Positions 33,665 through 42,122 of a DNA stretch of 64,000 bases are shown here, in pieces. The position numbers and the translations under genes are program-made. The stretch is taken from positions 434,001-498,000 of the forward strand of contig CASIAW010000001.1 in assembly GCA_949372875.1 (NCBI GenBank), given 5' to 3'. This DNA comes from Candidatus Poseidoniaceae archaeon. GTDB lineage: Archaea; Thermoplasmatota; Poseidoniia; Poseidoniales; Poseidoniaceae. The notes below the pieces were generated by a model. The model made no database searches. It saw nothing but the letters and a program-made list of their open reading frames with translations, and had not been told where the DNA came from. Position 1 is the stretch's first letter. The number at the start of each line of letters is the position of its first letter.

Positions 33665-35227
33665 ATGGCAGGGAATTCGAGTGAACGCCTCGAGGAACTC
33701 CAATACAAGCGAGAGCAGGCTCGACTTGGAGGCGGTTTGAAACGTCAAGAAGCCATACGAATGAGTGGCAGAGGGACTGCAAGGGACCGTATATCTCTGC
33801 TCCTCGATGAAAATTCATTCCTCGAGATTGATTCATTTGTAACTCACCGCTCAACCGATAATGGAATGTTCCTCCACCACACGCTCGGGGATGGAGTTGT
33901 AGCAGGCCATGGGACCATTAATGGACGTCGTGTCTATTGCTTCGCACAAGACTTCAGTGTCCATGGCGGAAGCATGGGTGAGATGCACGCTAAGAAAATA
34001 GCTAAAATTATCGAAATGGCTGAACGTGTTAAAGCACCCATCATTGGAATGTGGGATGGCGGTGGACAGAGAGCGCATGATGGTATTTCGGCATTGGCTG
34101 GTACCGGAGAATTACTCGACCGCCTTGTTCAATGCAGCGGCAGAGTTCCAATAATCAGTCTCGTACTCGGACCCGTTGTTGGCGTTTCTGCCCTTGCTGC
34201 AAGCCTTGCTGACTTCACGATTTTAGGAGAAGAGCACGGGCAACTGTTTCTCTCTTCACCACTTGAAACCCCCGAAGTTCTTGAAGGCGAAATTGACGCT
34301 GCAGGACTCGGTGGAGCATCTCTTCACGCCTCGCGCTCTGGAATTGCGTGTTTAATTGCAGATGATGAAGAGGATGCTTGCGTTCTTGCTACAGAGATTC
34401 TTTCTTACTTACCAGACCACAACATGGCCGACCCGCCAAGAGAAGAAACTGCAGATCCTGCTAACAGATTAAACTCGGACCTTGAATCACTGGTTCCTGA
34501 AAATCCTAACAAACCCTATGATATGGTCAAAGTAGTAGAAGAAATAGTCGATGATGGCATATTTGTTGAACTCTTTGAAGCATATGCAGACAACATCATT
34601 ATCGGTTTTGCACGGCTTGAAGGAAAAACAATCGGTGTTGTTGGCAACCAACCGAAAGTCTTGGCAGGATGCCTCGACATTGATGCCTCAATCAAGGCTG
34701 CTCGGTTTATTCGAACCTGTGATTCGTTCAACATTCCACTGGTGACCTTTGAAGACGTACCTGGCTTTTTACCAGGGGTTGTTCAAGAATGGGGGGGGAT
34801 TATTCGCCATGGTGCAAAACTCTTGTTCGCCTATGCCGAAGCAACCGTACCAAAACTGACACTTGTAACTCGCAAGGCATACGGGGGCGCTTACTTGGCT
34901 ATGTCATGTAAGCACTTGCAAAGCGATTACAACATCGCCTGGCCAACCGCAGAATTGGCAGTCATGGGAGCAGAAGGTGCCGTGAATGTCATTCACAGAG
35001 CCGAAATCAACAAAGCACCAGATGACCAAAAAGAAGCAACACGTCAACGCTTGATTGCGGAATACAAGGCGAAGTTTGGAGATCCATATGTTGCTGCTCG
35101 TAACGGCTGGCTTGACGATGTTATCGAACCGAGTGAGAGCCGATTGAGATTATGTCGCGCTCTAAAGATTCTTCAGTCAAAAAGAGAATGGAGTCCTCCG
35201 AAGAAACACGGAAACATCCCCCTTTGA
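33665..35227 (+). CDS. Biotin-dependent acyl-CoA carboxyltransferase subunit (propionyl/acetyl-CoA carboxylase beta-type)
   Basis: This 520-aa protein has two crotonase-like halves, as in PccB/AccD/MmdA. N-terminal features are RGTARDRISLLLD, VAGHGTINGRRVYCFAQDFS and GGSMGEMHAKKI. The acyl-CoA/oxyanion regions are WDGGGQRAHDGISALAG in the first half and the DVPGFLPGVVQEWGG and TRKAYGGAYLAM loops in the second. The start at 33665 is supported by GAGGTGGAG just upstream. It would move carboxybiotin CO2 to propionyl- or acetyl-CoA. Biotin carboxylase and carrier genes are not in the window, so the exact complex cannot be named. No membrane segment is seen. It ends 1 nt before the convergent secreted-protein gene. 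Confidence 0.9.
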   Translation: MAGNSSERLEELQYKREQARLGGGLKRQEAIRMSGRGTARDRISLLLDENSFLEIDSFVTHRSTDNGMFLHHTLGDGVVAGHGTINGRRVYCFAQDFSVHGGSMGEMHAKKIAKIIEMAERVKAPIIGMWDGGGQRAHDGISALAGTGELLDRLVQCSGRVPIISLVLGPVVGVSALAASLADFTILGEEHGQLFLSSPLETPEVLEGEIDAAGLGGASLHASRSGIACLIADDEEDACVLATEILSYLPDHNMADPPREETADPANRLNSDLESLVPENPNKPYDMVKVVEEIVDDGIFVELFEAYADNIIIGFARLEGKTIGVVGNQPKVLAGCLDIDASIKAARFIRTCDSFNIPLVTFEDVPGFLPGVVQEWGGIIRHGAKLLFAYAEATVPKLTLVTRKAYGGAYLAMSCKHLQSDYNIAWPTAELAVMGAEGAVNVIHRAEINKAPDDQKEATRQRLIAEYKAKFGDPYVAARNGWLDDVIEPSESRLRLCRALKILQSKREWSPPKKHGNIPL

Positions 35228-35228
35228 A

Positions 35229-38018
35229 TCACTGCTTTTGTTGAGCACGTGCCAAGAGTCCGCCACTGCTTTTCGATTCAAGTGAGTCCTCTTCTACCTC
35301 TTGTTGCAATTCGATCATAGGCAACTCAGGAATATTCTTACTTCCTTTGCGCAAAACCAGAATGATGGTGAACAATACTGCAAGTATGAACAGACTCATA
35401 CCTGCAACGAGTGTCATACTAAGCGATGAAAACCCATCAGAATCATCTACAGGTGGTTGGTATACTGGCTGTGATGGTGTCATATTTACAGAAACCAAGG
35501 CAATTGTTTCAATCCCCAACGCTTCATCAAATACCGACACACGAACTTCAAGAGTACCGTTATTATATTCAGGGAGAGGAAGCATTGAGAGGCAGCGGTT
35601 CGTCGAATCTGTCACGTCAAAGACGCAGGAGAAAGAGAGGTTTTCCAGTGTTGTGCCATTGACTTGAATGACAGTCTGGTTGGGAGCCACCCCATCTGCA
35701 TCATAGACCCACCACTGAAGACTTGCCGCAGTAGAGTCAATGAGATTCACTTCTTGAATTGTCAAGATTGGTTCATCCGGTGTTGGAATAACTGTGATGT
35801 TCAGAGCCCGGATTATTGTGACCGTTCCATCGGTTACGTTGATGCTTGTGAGGTTGTCAAAACCAGAATAGTCTAAGATTGGAGTGATTATAAATTGCGA
35901 AAAGGAACGGGTGACATCAACCGATTGTGAGCTGCTTTCAATGGACCAAAACAGATTATCTCCATCGACGTCGATTGCTAAATCAGAGAGATTGAGATAC
36001 AATCCTCCATCCTCCGGAACCGAAAGTGACCAAGCAGAATCATTGATTAGAATACCGTCATTCACAGGTTCGACATACAGCGGGACGTCCAGTTCTACAG
36101 GTGCGTTCGAAATATCTCCAACCAAGAGATGGAGGACAGAAGCCCCATTCGCATTCGGAAGAGGAGTCAACGTTAGAACTCCATCTGAAAATATGAAGGA
36201 GACCGGCCCATATGAATCGCCTACTGCACCAGTAACCGTTGCGATGAGTGTTCCGCCTTCGGGGTCGACTACAAAGTCCGACAAATTAAGCGATACAGAC
36301 TCACCATCCTCGACCATGTTCTGCATTGGCACATTCGCCAATTTAACCGCAGGGTCGTCGACAGGAACGACGCGAATTGTGGTATTTGTCTGTGCCTCAT
36401 CAATTACACCATCACCACCTGCCCGGAGCGTCAGTTGAACTTCAGTGCTGTTAACGACTTCACCAGTTGCAATATGATTCACCGTCATTGCCCGTTTGCC
36501 TTGTTCGATATCGATTGTAAAGTCAGATGATGAATTTCCGATGAGTTGAGCTGAAATGATGAACACATCTTGGCCGTCGGGGTCATAGGCAAACGTGGAT
36601 GCATCAACCGAGATACTTCCCCGTTCGAGAACTTCAATTTCAGGCACTGGGTCGAGGAGTACAAGCGGTGCATCCGTTCGGAAAAATTCAAATTGACGGG
36701 TAGAAGGAGCACCTTCGACATATATCCTTACCTGTGCAGTTTGAGGCCCGGGTGCAACATCATCCATTGGGAAGAGACACTTTGCAGAACCATTTGAATC
36801 AAGAGAACCCAAGGTCATGTTCATTCCGAGAACAGTACATTCGACTTCCACAGTCCATTCAACCGGAAGTTGGGCGTATGTACGCCCATCTCTCAGCGAC
36901 CAGTGTGTGAGGTAATTGACGGTGATTTGTGGGCCAAACGTAGCGTTACTATCAGGAGTTATCATTGTCTGATTCATGAGTAAAAAGTCACTTTCGAGAA
37001 GTTGTTCAACAATGTAAGCATCACTATCACTCGCCACATGTGGGCCAACTTGACGATTGAATGCTTGACGGAAATGCTCATGCGAACCTCGCAAAGTGAG
37101 GTCAAGGTAGGCATTAACGTGTTCTGCTGCGATGGAGTTTTGTTCATCTTGACTCAGTGAAGCATCTCCATCCCCGAGACCTTCAAGAAAAGATGTCGAG
37201 TCTTGAAACTGATAATGATCTGCACCCAGAACTTCCATCATTTGCCATCCGAGTCCATCTCCTTGAGAGAGCACTGTTGCGGCGTCAAGAGAGGTGTAGA
37301 TTTCGTCAGCGGTACCAGTCAAGAAAAGTCCAGCTGAAGGTGAGGCAGGTGCATGAACCCAGTTAGCAGGTTGATAGTCATCCCAATGTCCACCGTTCCA
37401 CTCCGAGAAGTCAACACCTAAACCAAACAAACTTCGAGGTGGCTGAGCGATATCATGTAGCGAGGAATTCATCCAATATGGGTATGCACCATATGCTACT
37501 GCAGCACCAATACCATGACCTGCCATACCCCAGTGATGAAGATCAAACTGGCCATATGAACCAGTAAGCTCGCTTGAACTTGAATTGTTTAACTTCGTGA
37601 GTTCTGTGTGAACCATGGTCGTTTGCTCAAGAATTTCATCGAAGTCGGTGGAAGTGTATGATTCACTGTGAATGGCAACGATAAATCCACGTTCGGCTAG
37701 CCGTGAAGTGAAATCCATGTAGGACTCGGATGATTCGCCTGAGTCAACAAAAAATTGGATGTAAGGAAACGGCCCATTCCCTGCCATATCAGAACCTTCG
37801 CCGGCAGTCATAGCTGGATACACAAGTCTTAATTCTATACGATTTTGAAACACACCGAATTCAAAATCACCCCACCCAACAGGAAAATCAGAACCCGTGT
37901 GAGGAGAGGTGAACGTTGAATCTTCAGAAGGATGTTGAGCAGACACAAGACCATTGAGACTCGGAAGCAACAATCCAATGAGGACAAGTATGCATACGAT
38001 TCTCATCCTTTCAATCAT
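35229..38018 (-). CDS. Secreted membrane-anchored protein with degenerate lipase/PAF-acetylhydrolase-like domain and cadherin-like repeats
   Basis: This 929-aa protein has a signal peptide (IVCILVLIGLLLPSLNGLVSA), then an alpha/beta-hydrolase domain over about residues 40-330 that resembles PAF-acetylhydrolase/dienelactone-hydrolase proteins. The nucleophile elbow reads WGMAGHGIGAAVA: the usual GHSxG serine codon is GGT (Gly). The acid (GTADEIY) and His (GADHYQF) positions persist. Next are beta-sandwich repeats with 'DPEGG', 'DVDGD' and 'PEDGG' turns like cadherin or VCBS domains. A helix near 875-900 (LVAGMSLFILAVLFTIILVLRK) and a short tail end the protein. It is probably a binding, not hydrolytic, cell-surface protein. 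Confidence 0.78.
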   Translation of the reverse strand: MIERMRIVCILVLIGLLLPSLNGLVSAQHPSEDSTFTSPHTGSDFPVGWGDFEFGVFQNRIELRLVYPAMTAGEGSDMAGNGPFPYIQFFVDSGESSESYMDFTSRLAERGFIVAIHSESYTSTDFDEILEQTTMVHTELTKLNNSSSSELTGSYGQFDLHHWGMAGHGIGAAVAYGAYPYWMNSSLHDIAQPPRSLFGLGVDFSEWNGGHWDDYQPANWVHAPASPSAGLFLTGTADEIYTSLDAATVLSQGDGLGWQMMEVLGADHYQFQDSTSFLEGLGDGDASLSQDEQNSIAAEHVNAYLDLTLRGSHEHFRQAFNRQVGPHVASDSDAYIVEQLLESDFLLMNQTMITPDSNATFGPQITVNYLTHWSLRDGRTYAQLPVEWTVEVECTVLGMNMTLGSLDSNGSAKCLFPMDDVAPGPQTAQVRIYVEGAPSTRQFEFFRTDAPLVLLDPVPEIEVLERGSISVDASTFAYDPDGQDVFIISAQLIGNSSSDFTIDIEQGKRAMTVNHIATGEVVNSTEVQLTLRAGGDGVIDEAQTNTTIRVVPVDDPAVKLANVPMQNMVEDGESVSLNLSDFVVDPEGGTLIATVTGAVGDSYGPVSFIFSDGVLTLTPLPNANGASVLHLLVGDISNAPVELDVPLYVEPVNDGILINDSAWSLSVPEDGGLYLNLSDLAIDVDGDNLFWSIESSSQSVDVTRSFSQFIITPILDYSGFDNLTSINVTDGTVTIIRALNITVIPTPDEPILTIQEVNLIDSTAASLQWWVYDADGVAPNQTVIQVNGTTLENLSFSCVFDVTDSTNRCLSMLPLPEYNNGTLEVRVSVFDEALGIETIALVSVNMTPSQPVYQPPVDDSDGFSSLSMTLVAGMSLFILAVLFTIILVLRKGSKNIPELPMIELQQEVEEDSLESKSSGGLLARAQQKQ

Positions 38019-38069
38019 ATGCTCTGCCTCAATTGCTCCTTGGAGTTATCCTTCTAATCGCTTTGGGAG

Positions 38070-39110
38070 TTATGCGTGCTCAAAAAGGATTTTTTCAGCA
38101 TGGAGTAATTGTGTGAGAAGTAAACCGAGAGAAGGTAGAAAATCCGCATATTGTGGTGCCCAAAGCCGGCTCCATGCTTCTAAATGCTGAGCAGCAAGCA
38201 TCCATCGACCATCAAAAGGCGTGGAAAGCATGTGTTCAACCCGCCTTTCAAAATCGCCCACCATGGGTTGATAACGAGGATTGAGTTGAAGTAAACAGGA
38301 TTCAAAAGATGCAGGTACAATTGAACCTCCATCAAAATCCACGGCAAAATCTAGGATTTTTCCTGACTCATCCGATTCAACATCAACCGGTAGTTCAAGA
38401 AGGCGTTTACCAGGAAACAGACGTATATTCCCCCCTGCTTTCAACCAAGCATCAGCAGTAGCCCGTGCAGCACCGCCACCTCCGCGTAAGCCCAAGAGTG
38501 CGCCGGTTTCAATCACTACACCGTGATACCGGGCAATGGAAGCAACACCAAGTCCATCAACTCCAGCACACCACCAACCCTGACCATCCCATCGCAGTGC
38601 ATTGACTGCTTGAATGTCCATTGAATCATCGATGGAAGAAACCGCCTCACTGGAAAGTTGGTGCTTCAATGGAGAAGTCAAACTGAGCCATACTTCCTGT
38701 TCAAGGCATTGAGTTGGAAGATGATGAACGCTCTTTCTCAACAGCGATTCATTCGACGGAAGAGAAGGCTTTGTGAGCCGCGCTTCAAAGTCTGATGACA
38801 GTCTCGGGTCGGAGTCCTCGATTTCCATTGCTGAATCAATCGCTCGCTTCAAGAGGGCATCTGTCCGATATTTTCCAAAGGGTGCCCCTGTGTATACCCA
38901 TTCTGGAACATGGGGTGAATGCCCAGCATATCCCCATCCAAGCGCATCTTCGATGCTTGAAGTTTCAACCAATTCCACACTCGTCTGCTTCATGGTAAAT
39001 TCTAAATTTTTACCAAACTTTTCAAGATTTGACACAACCAAACCAAGCAGAAGAGGAGAGAGTGAGTGCGCAACTGGATGGCCAGCTATCGCATACTTCA
39101 CTCGTGCCAT
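38070..39110 (-). CDS. Shikimate dehydrogenase-like protein (long, divergent)
   Basis: AroE reduces 3-dehydroshikimate to shikimate with NADPH. Visible signatures are YAIAGHPVAHSLSP (Ser-x-Ser shikimate site), SLTSPLKHQ in place of NVTxPHK with the catalytic Lys kept, AVNALRW (Asn), GVDGLGV in place of NTDGxG with Asp kept, and the nucleotide loop LGLRGGGGAARATADAWLKAG. With the ATG at 39110 the length is 346 aa versus about 270-290 normally; an insertion of some 60-70 residues lies between the first and second motifs. The upstream open frame overlaps the divergent gene start and is rejected. The function is probably AroE, but the substitutions leave room for a related activity. It has no aro neighbours here. 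Confidence 0.72.
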   Translation of the reverse strand: MARVKYAIAGHPVAHSLSPLLLGLVVSNLEKFGKNLEFTMKQTSVELVETSSIEDALGWGYAGHSPHVPEWVYTGAPFGKYRTDALLKRAIDSAMEIEDSDPRLSSDFEARLTKPSLPSNESLLRKSVHHLPTQCLEQEVWLSLTSPLKHQLSSEAVSSIDDSMDIQAVNALRWDGQGWWCAGVDGLGVASIARYHGVVIETGALLGLRGGGGAARATADAWLKAGGNIRLFPGKRLLELPVDVESDESGKILDFAVDFDGGSIVPASFESCLLQLNPRYQPMVGDFERRVEHMLSTPFDGRWMLAAQHLEAWSRLWAPQYADFLPSLGLLLTQLLHAEKILFEHA

Positions 39111-39203
39111 GGGGTATCTTAAGGCCCGTAGTTCTTCAACATCATGCTCCAAAATTAAGCGATACGGGGCAGGATTCAAAAAGGAGTATACCTTAGCAGA
39201 ATC

Positions 39204-39578
39204 ATGGAGTACTCGAACCAAAGTAAAGGCAAGGGATTAATTTCGATGCTAACTGCAGGATTTGGCCTTTACCTAACTGCCGCTATGTGGACAGAATTTA
39301 ACAATGCTTTAGGCGCCTTCTTGGGGCCAAGTATGGGAATCATCGTCGGAACATTTGTGTTCATGATTTACCAGAGTAAGAAAAACGAAAATGAGTTTAC
39401 TCAAGGTGGTAATTACCTCACTTCAGAAGCAACTGCTATCATTCGAGGCGAAGATGGACGACTGCAGCAAGTAGAAAGTAGCGTCGAAAAGGGTCGAAAC
39501 CCCGCCTTTTTTATTGCAATGCTTTATGGAATGATTATTTTGATGAGTGAAATCTCATGGTCTGACCTTCTTTGGTGA
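39204..39578 (+). CDS. Small membrane protein, unknown (first gene of the NfeD/flotillin cassette)
   Basis: This 124-aa protein has three likely transmembrane segments (MLTAGFGLYLTAAMW, AFLGPSMGIIVGTFVFMIY, FFIAMLYGMIILMSEI) and a polar stretch between the second and third. No family is recognised. It is the first of five same-strand genes spaced by 4-66 bp that end in an NfeD-like protein and flotillin, so it may be an accessory membrane-domain component. Confidence 0.6.
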   Translation: MEYSNQSKGKGLISMLTAGFGLYLTAAMWTEFNNALGAFLGPSMGIIVGTFVFMIYQSKKNENEFTQGGNYLTSEATAIIRGEDGRLQQVESSVEKGRNPAFFIAMLYGMIILMSEISWSDLLW

Positions 39579-39582
39579 TGTA

Positions 39583-39840
39583 ATGGCCGGTTTACGTGAT
39601 GTTTTCATCATGAAGGAACGAATGAACAGCGGCGTTTCATCTGTCATGATCATACTTGAAAAAGCATCTATACTTATTTCGCTTCTCATCATCTTGTCCA
39701 TAGGATTAGCACTTAATTTACCTTCATGGGGGGTTGGATTGATGTTCGGACTTTCCATTGGACCTGTTGTTTTCGGTCACTATTACGTGATTTATATCTG
39801 GCCGATTCTTAAGCAACAACGTGCGAAGGTTGAAGAATAG
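39583..39840 (+). CDS. Small membrane protein, unknown (second gene of cassette)
   Basis: This 85-aa protein has two hydrophobic helices (ASILISLLIILSIGLALNL and VGLMFGLSIGPVVFGHYYVIYIW) and a short charged C-terminus. It starts 4 bp after the previous stop at the ATG 39583 (MAGLRDVF) and is followed 27 bp later by the NfeD-like gene. No homology is recognised. The tight spacing argues for co-expression with its neighbours. Confidence 0.58.
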   Translation: MAGLRDVFIMKERMNSGVSSVMIILEKASILISLLIILSIGLALNLPSWGVGLMFGLSIGPVVFGHYYVIYIWPILKQQRAKVEE

Positions 39841-39867
39841 AACCTCGTAGAGGAATATAGTGATAAC

Positions 39868-40494
39868 ATGTCTTTAATTTCAAATCTTCTTGAACTCATC
39901 GGATTGGGAGGCATCACTGGCATCGATATTCTCTTTGCAGTAATGGCAGTAATTGGAACGTTCTTGTTCCTGATTTATTTCGTTCTCATCTTAATCGGAG
40001 GGGTTGCTGATGGCGCACTGGAAATCGTTGGATTTGACACAGATTTTGACATGGGTGCAGAAGGAATATTCCATATGCTTACGATTCAAGGGATTTTGAG
40101 TTTCATCATGATGTTCGGTATTGCCGGTCTTGCAGTAACTCAAAGCGACGGCTCAGACCTCCTAGCTATTTTTGTAGCCATTATTTCGGGGATTTCCTCA
40201 ATGTGGGTCATTGGTAAAGTATTCCAAGTCATGAAATCACTTGAAGTTGACTCGACAGTCAAACATTCAATGTCAATTGGCGCACAAGGCAAAGTCTACA
40301 TGGACATTCGCGCCGGTGAAACCGGACAAGTCCAAGTTGAATTTCAAAACGCTATGCGGACCTGTGATGCTGTTCTTGAGGATGAGAAGTGGTCTCTGAA
40401 AACAGGTAAGTTCGTCGAAGTCGTCTCTGCAATTGGAGAAACCTTGGTCGTCAAACCTCTTTTGCTGGCAGAAGTTATGGCAGAAGAAGAGTGA
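39868..40494 (+). CDS. NfeD-like membrane protein (YqiJ/OB-fold type)
   Basis: This 208-aa protein has an N-terminal helix (DILFAVMAVIGTFLFLIYFVLILIGG, seen in two parts around 20-45), two more near 65-110 (IQGILSFIMMFGIAGLAV and LLAIFVAIISGISSMWVIG), and a soluble C-terminal domain of about 80 residues with the NfeD OB-fold pattern: GAQGKVYMDIRAGETGQV, a DEKWSLKTGKFVEVV stretch, then VKPL. NfeD proteins are encoded beside flotillins and stabilise them in membrane microdomains; here flotillin is the next gene. The OB region differs somewhat from classical NfeD1, so YqiJ-like is the closest description. Confidence 0.75.
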   Translation: MSLISNLLELIGLGGITGIDILFAVMAVIGTFLFLIYFVLILIGGVADGALEIVGFDTDFDMGAEGIFHMLTIQGILSFIMMFGIAGLAVTQSDGSDLLAIFVAIISGISSMWVIGKVFQVMKSLEVDSTVKHSMSIGAQGKVYMDIRAGETGQVQVEFQNAMRTCDAVLEDEKWSLKTGKFVEVVSAIGETLVVKPLLLAEVMAEEE

Positions 40495-40560
40495 TTATGA
40501 GACCTAGCACTCGTTTCACTACGGGTGAACACTCATAAAGGACACCTCGTATGTATTGCC

Positions 40561-42027
40561 ATGGCAGACATCGGAACCTCGATTGCAGTAATAGGCTTGT
40601 TCTTGTTTACATTGGCAGTTTTTGGCACAATTTACGTAGCAACAAGTCGATATAAGTTAGCACCTTCTGATAAAATTCTCGTCGTTTATGGTAATGTCAA
40701 AGATTCAGGCGCAGCGGCCTGTTACCACGGTGGTGGTAAAATTGTATGGCCACTTATCCAGCATTACGCTTACCTTGATCTCAAACCAATGACCATTCGA
40801 ATCGACTTGAAGCATGCATTGTCACAACAAAACATTCGTATTGACGTTCCATCGACTTTTACCATTGGTATTTCCACTAAGCCTTCGATTATGCAAAATG
40901 CGGCAGAGCGTCTTCTTGGCCTCTCCCAACCTCAAATCGAAGACATGGCAAGTGAGATTATCTTCGGTCAACTCCGTTTGACTGTTGCAACACTTACCAT
41001 CGAGCAAATCAACACCGACCGTGAAGCATTCTTGAGCATGGTCTCCAGTAACGTGGATACTGAATTGCACAAGATTGGATTGTACCTCATCAACGTCAAC
41101 ATCACTGACATTACTGATGAAGCAGAATATATCGTATCTATCGGTGCTAAGGCTGCTGCGGAAGCAATTGCAGGTGCAGAGGGTGACCGAGCAAAGGCAT
41201 TGGAAATGGGGCAAATCAAGGTTGCACAAGCAGATGCAAACCGTGAAATTGAAGTCCAAAAGAGAGAATCTGATGCAATTGCAGGTAAAGCATTGGCAAA
41301 GAAACTCGAAGTCATAGCTGTTCAAGAAGCAGAGTCAGAATCGAAAATGGGAATCGCTGTGGCGAAAAGCCGTGAAGATATTTCAGTCCAAGACCAACAA
41401 AAACTTGCCATTGAAGGCGTGAACTTGAGTCTTGCAGACATCGCTCTTTCAAACGCGGTTCTTGCTGAGAAAGAAGCAGAAGCCCGTCAACGTTCAGAAG
41501 TTGCACAACGCCGAGCACAAGAAGAAATTGAAAAAGCGCAATACTCTCTTGAGAGTGAACGTCTTCGTGCATCCGATATCGCACGAGAAAAGGTTGCCAA
41601 GGAACAAATCGAAATTGCTGCAGATGCGGAAGCAGAACGCCAACGCCGTATTGCTCAAGGTCAAGCAGACGCGATCCTTGCACGATACAAAGCAGAAGCG
41701 GAAGGACAACAAGCGGTACTCGAAGCGAAAGCGGCTGGTTACAAATCACTTGTTTCAAGTGCTGGTGGCGACACCAAAGCAGCTGCAACTCTGTTGATGG
41801 TTGAAAAGATTGAAGAATTGGTTTCACGACAAACTGAAGCAATCTCGAACCTTAAGATTGACAAGATTACAGTTTGGGATTCCGGAAACGGCGGCAAGAA
41901 TGGTGAAGGCGGTTCAACATCGAACTTCATCTCATCATTGATGCAAAGCCTACCTCCAGTTCACGATGTAGCAAAGATGGCTGGTGTTGAACTACCAGAA
42001 TATCTTGGTGCCATGAAGGAAGATTAA
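40561..42027 (+). CDS. Flotillin / SPFH (band 7) family membrane-scaffold protein
   Basis: This 488-aa protein has one N-terminal membrane helix (IAVIGLFLFTLAVFGTIYV), then the SPFH domain (about 35-210; NIRIDVPSTFTIGISTKPS, SQPQIEDMASEIIFGQLR, TELHKIGLYLINVNITDITD). A long coiled coil of Ala/Glu-rich heptads follows (about 215-425, many AEAE, QRR and KAEAEGQQ stretches), and a C-terminal SSAGGDTKAAATLLMVEKIEEL segment is typical of flotillins. These proteins oligomerise on the inner membrane face and organise lipid or protein microdomains. I take the ATG at 40561 (MADIGTS); the frame is open a few codons further upstream. The adjacent NfeD-like gene is the expected partner. Confidence 0.93.
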   Translation: MADIGTSIAVIGLFLFTLAVFGTIYVATSRYKLAPSDKILVVYGNVKDSGAAACYHGGGKIVWPLIQHYAYLDLKPMTIRIDLKHALSQQNIRIDVPSTFTIGISTKPSIMQNAAERLLGLSQPQIEDMASEIIFGQLRLTVATLTIEQINTDREAFLSMVSSNVDTELHKIGLYLINVNITDITDEAEYIVSIGAKAAAEAIAGAEGDRAKALEMGQIKVAQADANREIEVQKRESDAIAGKALAKKLEVIAVQEAESESKMGIAVAKSREDISVQDQQKLAIEGVNLSLADIALSNAVLAEKEAEARQRSEVAQRRAQEEIEKAQYSLESERLRASDIAREKVAKEQIEIAADAEAERQRRIAQGQADAILARYKAEAEGQQAVLEAKAAGYKSLVSSAGGDTKAAATLLMVEKIEELVSRQTEAISNLKIDKITVWDSGNGGKNGEGGSTSNFISSLMQSLPPVHDVAKMAGVELPEYLGAMKED

Positions 42028-42122
42028 GACCTTTCGAGACTGCAGTGAGCGGTGGTAAAACCGCCACATTTTACCTTGAATGAGCCGAGGGGTTCAAAGG
42101 CACATCGAGACGCATTCAACTC

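Noticed and set aside
33665-35227. Link between gatD and the carboxyltransferase as a functional operon
   Set aside because: They are adjacent and co-directional, but the functions are unrelated and no shared pathway is visible.
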